The notes under the pieces are model-generated. The model had not been told where the DNA came from. It was given only the letters and a program-made list of their open reading frames with translations, and did not search any database. This document shows positions 1 through 6,053 of a stretch of 8,141 bases of DNA, one piece after another. A program made the translations under genes and the position numbers. Within the stretch, counting starts at the first letter, position 1. Each line of letters starts with the position of its first letter. The DNA is from an uncultured Cytophagaceae bacterium (GTDB lineage: Bacteria; Bacteroidota; Bacteroidia; Cytophagales; Microscillaceae): positions 1 to 8,141 of the forward strand of contig CALDJV010000552.1 of the NCBI GenBank assembly GCA_937899305.1, written 5' to 3'.

Positions 1-247
1 CAATCCCCTTTTTTTTACCAATAATAATTCACAGTATTTGGCGAACATGTTAAAATAATAGAATCACAAAAAATTTTAGCTACGCAAGTAATAAATAGAT
101 CACTTTTACACAAACTGGCTTGGTCACTTATAAACTCAAAGAATGATTTCATTCATTATAACTGGCCTTTTATAAATTACGATGGCAGAAGCCAAATTAT
201 TATTTTTAGATTTATCATAAATACCTGTTCAACACCAAAGAAAAAAC
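1..247. other. Leading intergenic region, no gene seen
   Basis: All frames on both strands are broken by frequent stops, so no coding sequence is supportable here. The stretch is AT-rich. It starts with a T8 run just after CCCC (bases 4-16), which could be the tail of a terminator whose stem lies outside the window, but that cannot be seen. A short inverted repeat, GAATGA-TT-TCATTC, lies at 141-154. TATTTTTA at 201-208 is one base away from the Bacteroidota -7 consensus TAnnTTTG and is the best candidate promoter element for the gene starting at 248. No matching -33 TTTG sits at the usual distance, so the promoter call is weak. Confidence 0.5.
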
Positions 248-646
248 ATGAAACAATTGATTTTAATTACTTTACTACTTGGAGCAGTAAGCTGTACCTA
301 CTCTCAAAATAAAAAATTCAAGCCTGAGAAAGATATGATCAAGTTATCTGCATTACAAGGTGATATAAAGTTAAAGGTTGGCCAAAAAGCCTATTATCAA
401 GCCAGTACCCATGGTTCAGTAGGGTTTACCACCAAGGTGTCTCCGGGCAATACCAGCCTATTCAAGCTAATCAATACTCATTTTGTTTATAAGGATGCCA
501 GCAAAGCAAAGATGTCGGGAGGAGACAGTGGTACCAAAACTTTTATATTTGAAGCTCTGAAGCCGGGTAACACCGTACTTATGATTGAAAATAGTTTTCG
601 GGGAGAGTCCAAATCTACCCACAAAATCAAGGTAACAATTGAATAA
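248..646 (+). CDS. Exported small protein, possible chagasin-like (I42) protease inhibitor
   Basis: This is a 132-residue protein with an export signal. After MKQ comes a hydrophobic stretch (residues 4-14), followed by AVSC at 13-16. That could be a lipobox with lipidated Cys16. Alternatively TYSQ|N at 17-21 resembles a common Bacteroidota signal peptidase I site. The mature part is a compact beta-rich domain of about 110 residues. Its layout recalls chagasin/I42 inhibitors of papain-like proteases. A GSVGF loop (56-60) sits where NPTTGY is expected. A GGDSG loop (91-95) is followed by the pattern F-x-F-x-A-L-K-P-G-x-T-V-L. A SFRGE loop (117-121) sits where RPW is expected. All three loops are degenerate, so inhibitor activity is inference; another immunoglobulin-like fold is possible. 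The gene ends 16 bases before the next start, implying an operon. Confidence 0.72.
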   Translation: MKQLILITLLLGAVSCTYSQNKKFKPEKDMIKLSALQGDIKLKVGQKAYYQASTHGSVGFTTKVSPGNTSLFKLINTHFVYKDASKAKMSGGDSGTKTFIFEALKPGNTVLMIENSFRGESKSTHKIKVTIE

Positions 647-662
647 TCCTTTAAAAAATACA

Positions 663-1226
663 ATGATGCATAAAAAATTAATCAACTTATCTATCATCTT
701 GGCAATGATCTTGGTCCAAATCCAGCGCCCTGAGGCCAAGCCCGCTAAAACAATTATTGATTATTACAATGCGCTCAAAAGTACCTTGGGCATTGATCAA
801 AGTTACCGAATCGTAAAAAAAGACGTAGTCAATGGCTTCCTGAGTGTGACCAGTGGCAATGGTTTTGCAAATACCAACATTGACATGGCATTGTGGCGTA
901 GCCGAAGTGGTAAGGAAATCGTTGGTGTATTTGAGTATGGTTGCGGAGGCATGGGATGTTGGGGGAAATTAGTGAATTTTAAATTTTTTGATGCCAACCT
1001 GCGCGAAGTACGTTCCAAGGTGGTAGACTGGGCCAAGCTAGAACAAATGCATCGCCGAGCCGTGTCTAACGAAGCCATTCAACAAGGTATACCAACAGTA
1101 ATGGTCACCATACCACAAAAAGGGACTACCATCAAGATCGTAAGTGGCCCTATGGGTTCGAATCCCAAGCCATTGGTACAATTGTATTATGATATCAATA
1201 GAGGAACATTTACTATAAAAAAATGA
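663..1226 (+). CDS. Secreted protein of unknown function
   Basis: I chose the ATG at 663, which gives 187 residues. An adjacent in-frame ATG at 666 is equally possible. A TTG at 639 would extend the protein by eight polar residues and overlap the previous gene, and would put those residues before the signal peptide. From 663 the N-terminus is MMHKK, then a hydrophobic core (7-20), then RPEA|KP, a plausible signal peptidase I site near residue 25. The mature protein (about 160 residues) looks mixed alpha/beta. It has a short CGGMGC loop (Cys94, Cys99) flanked by strands, which could form a disulfide in the periplasm. The middle contains a helix-like segment (VVDWAKLEQMHRRAVSNEA, 120-138), and the C-terminus ends in YYDINRGTFTIKK. 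I recognise no family. The close upstream neighbour is another small exported protein, so the two probably act together outside the cytoplasm. Confidence 0.75.
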   Translation: MMHKKLINLSIILAMILVQIQRPEAKPAKTIIDYYNALKSTLGIDQSYRIVKKDVVNGFLSVTSGNGFANTNIDMALWRSRSGKEIVGVFEYGCGGMGCWGKLVNFKFFDANLREVRSKVVDWAKLEQMHRRAVSNEAIQQGIPTVMVTIPQKGTTIKIVSGPMGSNPKPLVQLYYDINRGTFTIKK

Positions 1227-1283
1227 GATACATACTACTCACAGACAGATAATTATGATCAAGGAACCTTCAGTATTCAATAA
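1227..1283 (+). pseudogene. Possible degraded repeat of the preceding gene's 3' end
   Basis: Directly after the TGA at 1224-1226, and in the same frame, an 18-codon stretch runs to a TAA at 1281-1283. It reads DTYYSQTDNYDQGTFSIQ. Its end, NYDQGTFSIQ, echoes the end of the preceding protein, YYDINRGTFTIKK. At DNA level ATTATGAT...AGGAAC..T...TAT is shared, with a six-base (two-codon) length difference. This could be the remnant of a paralogue, a tandem 3' duplication, or a C-terminal extension cut off by the TGA. The similarity is short, so chance cannot be excluded. Confidence 0.35.
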
Positions 1284-1307
1284 ATCGAGAAACTTTTGAC
1301 CGTAATC

Positions 1308-1338
1308 TTTACTCTTTTGTCAAAAATAACTAAATTTG
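1308..1338 (+). promoter_or_regulatory. Candidate Bacteroidota sigma-A promoter for L31
   Basis: TAAATTTG at 1331-1338 matches the -7 consensus TAnnTTTG exactly. TTTA at 1308-1311, separated from it by 19 bases, is one base away from the -33 TTTG. The site lies 48 bases before the L31 start, leaving a short leader. No Shine-Dalgarno sequence is seen before the ATG, as is usual in the phylum. The assignment rests on consensus match and position only. Confidence 0.45.
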
Positions 1339-1386
1339 CAAGCCTTTTAGAGAAGCATTTAATTTTATTAAAATATTTGAAGCGCA

Positions 1387-1632
1387 ATGAGAAAAGATAT
1401 TCATCCTGAATATAGAGAGGTGGTTTTTTTGGATACGTCTAATGAGTTCAAATTCATTACTCGTTCGACCATACAAACAAAAGAAACAATTGACATGGAT
1501 GGTCAAACCTATCCATTGGTAAAGCTTGAGGTAACATCTGAATCTCACCCATTTTACACTGGTAAGAAGATGTTCTTGGATACTGCGGGTCGTGTTGAGA
1601 AATTTAACCGTAGATTTAAAAAGAAAAGCTAA
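1387..1632 (+). CDS. rpmE2: 50S ribosomal protein L31 type B
   Basis: This 81-residue protein is the full expected length of type B L31, a large-subunit protein that helps bridge the 50S and 30S subunits. The opening M-R-K-D-I-H-P-E-Y (1-9), V-F-L-D-T-S (13-18), the T-x-E-S-H-P-F-Y-T-G-K segment (50-60) and the C-terminal R-V-E-K-F-N-R-R-F (69-77) are hallmarks of the family. It contains no cysteine, so it lacks the zinc ribbon of type A L31. In many bacteria the zinc-free form is the zinc-starvation paralogue, whereas in Bacteroidota it is commonly the ordinary L31. No Zur-like operator was noticed upstream. It appears to be a single-gene unit, with a promoter candidate upstream and a strong terminator 31 bases after the stop. 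Confidence 0.96.
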   Translation: MRKDIHPEYREVVFLDTSNEFKFITRSTIQTKETIDMDGQTYPLVKLEVTSESHPFYTGKKMFLDTAGRVEKFNRRFKKKS

Positions 1633-1662
1633 GCAATTGATATTGCTCATAAGACATTATCG

Positions 1663-1697
1663 AAGGGTCTCTTAAAACTATTTAAGAGACTTTTTTT
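1663..1697 (+). terminator. Rho-independent terminator after L31
   Basis: GTCTCTTAAA (1667-1676) and TTTAAGAGAC (1681-1690) form a perfect 10-bp stem with a four-base ACTA loop. Seven Ts follow (1691-1697). The upstream bases AAGG (1663-1666) can pair into the T-run and lengthen the stem. The location just after the L31 stop fits. Confidence 0.9.
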
Positions 1698-1763
1698 ATG
1701 ATATAACCCTCCACATTTCCCAAATTTTGTCATATTCGCATTTCTGAAAAACGAATACGAATC

Positions 1764-2966
1764 ATGCAATACCTTCTAGTTGACAACATTGCCATCGTCG
1801 AACAACTCAAGCCCTTTACCCTGGTACGTCCAGTTGCCTATCTCCGAGTGGGTATACTCACAATGATTGAGAAATGGGAGCGCCTGCTAGGGCAAAAGCC
1901 CAATTACCTTTTGTTTGAGCCACATCTTAGAGCAAAGTTTTCCAGTGTAGACGAGGCTACCAATATCACAAACTATCTCCAAATTGATAGCAGCATATGC
2001 CCCGACCAAGCTCTGGTAGCCGCCATTCAACAACTGAAACCGGGTGACATGCTGGGAAGCAACTCTGAAGCGCCTCTGGCTATGTACGTAGACGAATCAG
2101 TCGTAGACCATCAGGGGGCGATTCAACCTAAAAGAACAATCCCTTATGAAGGAAAAGTGACGAGGATACAGCATTTATGGGATATTTTCAAACACAATGG
2201 AGCCCAAATCCAGGCCGACTTTGAACTCATTACTTCAGGGCGAACCTCAGCACCTATTACCGACCCCAATACGGTGGTATACCACCCCGAAAATGTATTC
2301 ATCGAGGAAGGCGTGTCACTAAAAGCTTGCGTATTGAACGCGGAAAAAGGCGTGATTTACCTAGGTAAAAATGCGCAAATAAGTGAAGGTAGCATTGTAC
2401 AAGGAAATTTTGCCCTGGGCGAACACGCTGTGGTAAACCCCGGAGGTAAAATGCGGAGTGATACCACCATTGGTCCTCATTGTAAAGTAGGTGGAGAGAT
2501 TAGTAATTCGGTATTTTTTGGATACAGCAACAAAGGGCACGATGGCTTTTTGGGGAATTCGGTAGTAGGGGAGTGGTGCAACTTTGGCGCGGATACCAAC
2601 TGCTCTAACCTGAAGAATAATTATGCCAATATTAAAGTGTGGAATTATGGCAAAAATGATTTCGTTGATTCGGGCCAACAGTTTTGTGGCTTAATAATGG
2701 GCGATCATTCTAAAGCAGGCATCAATACCATGTTCAATACCGGTACCGTAGTAGGCATCAATGCCAACATTTTTGGAGCAGGTTTTCCCGCCAAGTTTAT
2801 TCCTTCGTTTGCTTGGGGAGGTGCCGACCATGGCTTTGGTACTTATGATTTGGCTAAAGCCTTTGAGGCTGCTGATAGAATGATGCAGCGGAGAGGTAAA
2901 TCCTGTGATGCCGCCGAGCAAGCCATTTTAACTCATGTTTTTGAAAATCGTTATACAACTTCCTAA
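1764..2966 (+). CDS. GlmU-like sugar nucleotidyltransferase/acetyltransferase (Bacteroidota type)
   Basis: This 400-residue cytoplasmic protein matches the Bacteroidota GlmU-like family (as in TIGR03991). That family is thought to take glucosamine-1-phosphate to UDP-N-acetylglucosamine for peptidoglycan and lipid A. The N-terminal part (1-160) has the family signature LKPFTLVRPVAYLRVGILTM (15-34) followed by EKWE (36-39), not the classical GxGTRM nucleotide loop of Escherichia coli GlmU. The C-terminal part (about 170-350) consists of hexapeptide-type turns forming a left-handed beta-helix. It includes G-x-G-F/H-D-G-F-L-G (258-264), N-C-S-N-L-K-N-N-Y (279-287), G-D-H-S-K-A-G-I-N-T (313-322) and the run ending F-I-P-S-F-A-W-G-G (345-353). 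Length and both domains look complete. The start follows the L31 terminator by 66 bases with no Shine-Dalgarno sequence. The DUF1294 gene follows after two bases. The enzymatic role is inferred from family membership. Confidence 0.88.
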   Translation: MQYLLVDNIAIVEQLKPFTLVRPVAYLRVGILTMIEKWERLLGQKPNYLLFEPHLRAKFSSVDEATNITNYLQIDSSICPDQALVAAIQQLKPGDMLGSNSEAPLAMYVDESVVDHQGAIQPKRTIPYEGKVTRIQHLWDIFKHNGAQIQADFELITSGRTSAPITDPNTVVYHPENVFIEEGVSLKACVLNAEKGVIYLGKNAQISEGSIVQGNFALGEHAVVNPGGKMRSDTTIGPHCKVGGEISNSVFFGYSNKGHDGFLGNSVVGEWCNFGADTNCSNLKNNYANIKVWNYGKNDFVDSGQQFCGLIMGDHSKAGINTMFNTGTVVGINANIFGAGFPAKFIPSFAWGGADHGFGTYDLAKAFEAADRMMQRRGKSCDAAEQAILTHVFENRYTTS

Positions 2967-2968
2967 TT

Positions 2969-3241
2969 ATGTTATTGATCTACTATTTGATATTTATCAA
3001 CATTTTGGCTGCATTTGTATTTCGCCAAGACAAAGGATTGGCCAAAAGAAAACAAAGAAGAGTGAGCGAAAAGCGATTGCATACCTTTGAGTTGGCTGGA
3101 GGAGTATTCTCAATTGTTGTCCTGATGTTTACGTTGAGGCATAAAAATCGAAAATTTTCCTATTTTGGCTGGACCTTTTTGATCTTGACAGGTTGGCTGG
3201 CATTGTTGTACTTTTGGAAATTCCATCTAAAAATGATTTGA
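2969..3241 (+). CDS. DUF1294 family small membrane protein
   Basis: This 90-residue inner-membrane protein has about three hydrophobic segments (roughly 2-18, 42-56 and 66-84). It carries the DUF1294 pattern: an N-terminal helix ending in a basic D-K-x-x-A (21-25), R-V-S-E-K-x-L (31-37), G-G at 44-45, and R-H-K-x-R-K-F (57-63). The length is typical of the family, whose function is unknown. The start codon lies two bases after the stop of the GlmU-like gene, so the two are almost certainly co-transcribed and perhaps translationally coupled. A link to envelope precursor synthesis is only a guess from this neighbour. A hairpin terminator follows about 40 bases downstream. Confidence 0.85.
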   Translation: MLLIYYLIFINILAAFVFRQDKGLAKRKQRRVSEKRLHTFELAGGVFSIVVLMFTLRHKNRKFSYFGWTFLILTGWLALLYFWKFHLKMI

Positions 3242-3280
3242 GTACAACGAGCCTTTTGTTGATTGGCAAGTGACCTCTTG

Positions 3281-3337
3281 TAGACTTGACAGATATCTGG
3301 TTTATTTTTTTGAAGAATCTGTCAAGTCTAATTTTTT
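3281..3337 (+). terminator. Hairpin terminator between convergent genes
   Basis: TAGACTTGACAGAT (3281-3294) pairs perfectly with ATCTGTCAAGTCTA (3317-3330), giving a 14-bp stem with a 22-base AT-rich loop. ATTTTTT follows at 3331-3337, so it suits plus-strand transcripts coming from the DUF1294 gene. The minus-strand reading of the same stem is not followed by a U-run, so it is probably not an efficient terminator for the response regulator gene. A 10-bp palindrome, CAGATATCTG (3290-3299), overlaps the left arm and could form a competing small structure. The loop is longer than in typical terminators. Confidence 0.72.
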
Positions 3338-3349
3338 GAATATCAGGGC

Positions 3350-4045
3350 TTAACTAAGTTCTATCAACTTAAAACCTTGGCCGTGTATATTCACGATTTG
3401 AATGTTTTCATCTGACTTAAGATACTTTCGAAGTTTGGTAATGTATACATCCATACTGCGGGCATTGAAGTAATTATCATCCAGCCAAATTTTTTTAAGC
3501 GCTTTTGATCGTTCCAGTGTTTGATTTTTATGTTCGCACAACATTTTCAAAAGATCAGCTTCTTTAGAAGTCAACTTTTTACTTTCCCCATTTCGTTTGA
3601 GCTTTTGTGTACTGTAGTCAAAACTAAAAGAACCTACCTCAAAATGTTCTTGCTCTGAGAAAGCATCATTCTGACCAACCCTACGCATGATGGCCTCAAT
3701 TCTGAGCAGCAGCTCCTCCATACTAAATGGTTTATGGATATAATCGTCTGCTCCCGCTTTGAAACCTTTGATGGCATCTTCTTTCATAGATTTTGCCGTA
3801 AGGAAAATGATAGGCACTTTTTTATCTTGCTCCCTGATTTTTTCGGCCAGCGAAAAACCATCCATCTTCGGAAGCATGACATCTAAGATACACAACTGAA
3901 ATACTTGAGTTTCATAAGTGTCCAAGCCTGCTTCGCCATCTCTTTTTAAGGTAGTCGGATACCCTTTGATCTGTAGATATTCCTGAAGTAGTTGACCCAG
4001 GTTGTTGTCATCCTCAACTAATAAAATATTGATTTCGTTTTTCAT
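3350..4045 (-). CDS. OmpR/PhoB-family response regulator (RprY-like)
   Basis: This 231-residue cytoplasmic transcription factor has a receiver domain (about 5-120). It shows the acidic pocket E11-D12-D13, the phosphoacceptor Asp55 in ILDVMLPK, Thr83 in FLTAK and Lys105 in HKPF, so all key residues for phosphorylation are present. A winged-helix DNA-binding domain follows (about 135-229), with L-T-S-K-E-A-D-L-L at 147-155, a recognition-helix region around R-S-M-D-V-Y-I-T-K-L-R-K-Y-L (195-208) and the wing H-G-Q-G-F-K-L (220-226). The usual wing is R-G-x-G-Y. The sensor kinase gene lies upstream on the same strand, 156 bases away, making it the likely phosphodonor. Overall likeness is to the Bacteroides RprY regulators; target genes cannot be read from this window. 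Confidence 0.95.
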   Translation of the reverse strand: MKNEINILLVEDDNNLGQLLQEYLQIKGYPTTLKRDGEAGLDTYETQVFQLCILDVMLPKMDGFSLAEKIREQDKKVPIIFLTAKSMKEDAIKGFKAGADDYIHKPFSMEELLLRIEAIMRRVGQNDAFSEQEHFEVGSFSFDYSTQKLKRNGESKKLTSKEADLLKMLCEHKNQTLERSKALKKIWLDDNYFNARSMDVYITKLRKYLKSDENIQIVNIHGQGFKLIELS

Positions 4046-4201
4046 GGTATTGTCTTTAACTGGGGGTAATTGCCAAAATTGCCGGGAAGTATTTTTGATG
4101 GATAATTACAATACGTGAAACCGCTGGTGATGGGTTGATTTTTTAGTGGTAACTTTTTAGTATTCAAAATTTTAAGTACAATATCAATCAAAGTACTATC
4201 A
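4046..4201 (-). other. Spacer between histidine kinase and response regulator
   Basis: This gap is unusually long for a kinase-regulator pair. On the minus strand it is open in one frame. A 73-codon frame begins inside the kinase gene at 4263 and ends with a TGA at 4044-4042, overlapping the regulator ATG as ATGA. Its only ATG lies within the kinase coding sequence, and the predicted peptide has no recognisable domain. I therefore list it as spacer, not as a gene. No hairpin with a U-run was found, so read-through from the kinase gene is likely. Confidence 0.45.
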
Positions 4202-5902
4202 TTAGGCACTTTGAGCCAGATAAGGAAAAAACAAAGTGAATGTACTGCCTTTGGTGGGCTCACTTTTTACTTGTATTTCTCCCTGATGGGCATCTACCAT
4301 GGTCTTTACATAACTAAGCCCCAATCCAAACCCTTTTACATTGTGTACATTCCCGGTAGGCACTCGATAAAATTTATCAAATACTTTGTTGAGCATCTCT
4401 TTAGAAATGCCTTGCCCTTTGTCACTAATCATTACCTTTACCCCTCGGTCATTACTTTGAGTTTGTACCATAATCTCAGGAGACTCGGGCGAATATTTAT
4501 TGGCATTATCTAGTAAATTGATAATCATATTCGTCAAGTGCATTTCATCGGCTTGAATGTGTGCCTCGGTAGCCTGAAAATTGGTATTGAGAATACCCCC
4601 TCGTTTTTCTACTTGTATTTGAATATTTCGGATTGCCTTTTTGATGCTTTGGTGTACATCTACTTCAGTAATATTCAGTTTGAAATCTTCCCGATCCAAA
4701 CGAGCAATTTGTAATACTTTCTCTACTTGTTGCCCCAAACGATCATTTTCTTCTCGAATCATGCCCATGTAGCGATTCATCTGGTTGGGCAATTGTTGGA
4801 TGTCAGGATCTTGCATGGCTTGGCAAGCCAAAGAAACAGTGGCAATGGGAGTTTTAAACTCATGGGTCATATTATTGATAAAATCCTTGGTCATATCCGA
4901 CATCTTTTTTTGCTTTAGGATCGTATTTACGGCAAAAGTGAAACAAAAAATGACGATGCCAATAAACAAAAATGCTGAAGCAAGGATGGACCACATTTTT
5001 TTGAGCATAAAAGATTGTTCGTTGGGGAAATTCACCATTAAGTGGTTGTTTTGAGGGCGAATGTCATTAGGAAAAAGCATCGTGGCGTACTTGGCTTTGG
5101 CCAATGTTTGCGGAAGGATTTGAGCCGATTCACCCAATTTGGTTTCGAAAACATAATCAGCCTGATTGTTTTTAAAGCCTACTACATCAAAGTGATAAGG
5201 AATGTCAATGCCACGAGACATGAGCTCAAGGTTAAGCAGCGAATCCAACAAGTCTCGGGTAATGCGTTCTTGTAATGTTTTGGGGCGTTCTATGAGTTCG
5301 TCTACTACCAAAGATACCATCCTAGATTTGATATTGACCATCGCAACCGTATCTTGGGCAACATTTATTTTTTTACGGGTAAGGTATTGGTTGAGTTTAC
5401 CTGGATAAATGCCCTTTTTGGTAGAAATGTAAATGGTGGATTGGCCATTTTCGTTTTCTTTAACATCTACTTTTGAAATATTACCAGGGTTTATCTTCTT
5501 GACTGAATGTGAAAAATCGAAAAGATAGGCGGTATCCTCTAAAGGGTACGAAGCAACTGACTCTTTCTGACAGCATTCCTCTAATGTAGGGCCGGAATAC
5601 TTTTTATAACGCTTGGATGATTTATACGATAATTGTTTTTGATACTTCTGGGTAAGTGAATAGCCAAGGTTTTTGGAAGGTTTTGAAGAATTACCCAGAA
5701 ACTTGTTCCGGACTATAAACGCAGCTTCTCTTCTTTCTAATTTTTTTACAATATTTTTCAAGGCTGCATGAACATCTTGGTTAAAGCGTTCTTTTTTCAC
5801 CTGTAACGAAGTATTGACCCAATATATTTGCAGACCAATAAGACCAATCAATGCCCCACTCATTAAAAAGATGATATAGTTTAGTTTTCTGCGATTCTTC
5901 AT
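4202..5902 (-). CDS. Membrane sensor histidine kinase (RprX-like)
   Basis: This 566-residue inner-membrane kinase autophosphorylates on histidine and passes the phosphate to the downstream regulator. TM1 is at about 9-28 and TM2 at about 303-328. They enclose a periplasmic sensor domain of about 270 residues with no recognised ligand-binding family. That domain contains vicinal cysteines (Cys110-Cys111) in a polar, lysine-rich stretch. After TM2 comes the dimerisation helix with the H-box FINNMTHEFKTPIATVSLA, phospho-His347. The ATPase domain has the N-box N462-L-L-D-N466-A, G1 D494-K-G-Q-G498, the F-box F508-D-K-F511, and G2 G524-F-G-L-G528-L. All catalytic motifs look intact. The start follows a region with no Shine-Dalgarno sequence. 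A TATTTTG element (5934-5928, minus strand), 26-32 bases upstream, is one base short of the -7 consensus and is only a weak promoter candidate. Confidence 0.95.
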   Translation of the reverse strand: MKNRRKLNYIIFLMSGALIGLIGLQIYWVNTSLQVKKERFNQDVHAALKNIVKKLERREAAFIVRNKFLGNSSKPSKNLGYSLTQKYQKQLSYKSSKRYKKYSGPTLEECCQKESVASYPLEDTAYLFDFSHSVKKINPGNISKVDVKENENGQSTIYISTKKGIYPGKLNQYLTRKKINVAQDTVAMVNIKSRMVSLVVDELIERPKTLQERITRDLLDSLLNLELMSRGIDIPYHFDVVGFKNNQADYVFETKLGESAQILPQTLAKAKYATMLFPNDIRPQNNHLMVNFPNEQSFMLKKMWSILASAFLFIGIVIFCFTFAVNTILKQKKMSDMTKDFINNMTHEFKTPIATVSLACQAMQDPDIQQLPNQMNRYMGMIREENDRLGQQVEKVLQIARLDREDFKLNITEVDVHQSIKKAIRNIQIQVEKRGGILNTNFQATEAHIQADEMHLTNMIINLLDNANKYSPESPEIMVQTQSNDRGVKVMISDKGQGISKEMLNKVFDKFYRVPTGNVHNVKGFGLGLSYVKTMVDAHQGEIQVKSEPTKGSTFTLFFPYLAQSA

Positions 5903-5990
5903 AAATATTTGGAATAATGCTTTTGTACAAAATACGGGTAATTGTCACTTTTTTAAACGGATTTAACACTTTTTAACTTGCCCCTCCCAT

Positions 5991-6025
5991 AAAAAAAACC
6001 ACCCAATGAATTGATTGGATGGTTT
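5991..6025 (-). terminator. Rho-independent terminator of the anti-sigma-like gene
   Basis: On the minus strand AAACCATCCAAT (6025-6014) pairs with ATTGGGTGGTTT (6007-5996). This is a 12-bp stem with one G-U pair and a six-base loop, and the run of Ts continues to 5991. In the plus-strand RNA the same position would be a C-A mismatch, which supports minus-strand use. It starts 29 bases past the stop of the 6054-6965 gene and also separates it from the kinase gene. Confidence 0.85.
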
Positions 6026-6053
6026 GATCATCATACGTTTGAAAGCCTATGCT

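Noticed and set aside
1..58. Possible tail of a coding sequence entering from the left
   Set aside because: Each plus-strand frame meets a stop within the first 58 bases, and the short peptide has no recognisable features.
639..662. TTG start at 639 for the second exported protein
   Set aside because: It would overlap the previous gene and add polar residues ahead of the signal peptide; the ATG at 663 or 666 is more natural.
1330..1650. Minus-strand open frame of 106 codons over L31
   Set aside because: It is opposite a clear ribosomal protein gene and spans its promoter; there is no recognisable protein.
2361..2921. Minus-strand open frames opposite the GlmU-like gene
   Set aside because: They mirror conserved hexapeptide-repeat coding sequence and have no independent support.
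4211..5408. Several plus-strand open frames (63-100 codons) across the kinase gene
   Set aside because: They lie opposite a well-supported kinase with intact motifs, show no domains and have no gene context; they are antisense shadows.
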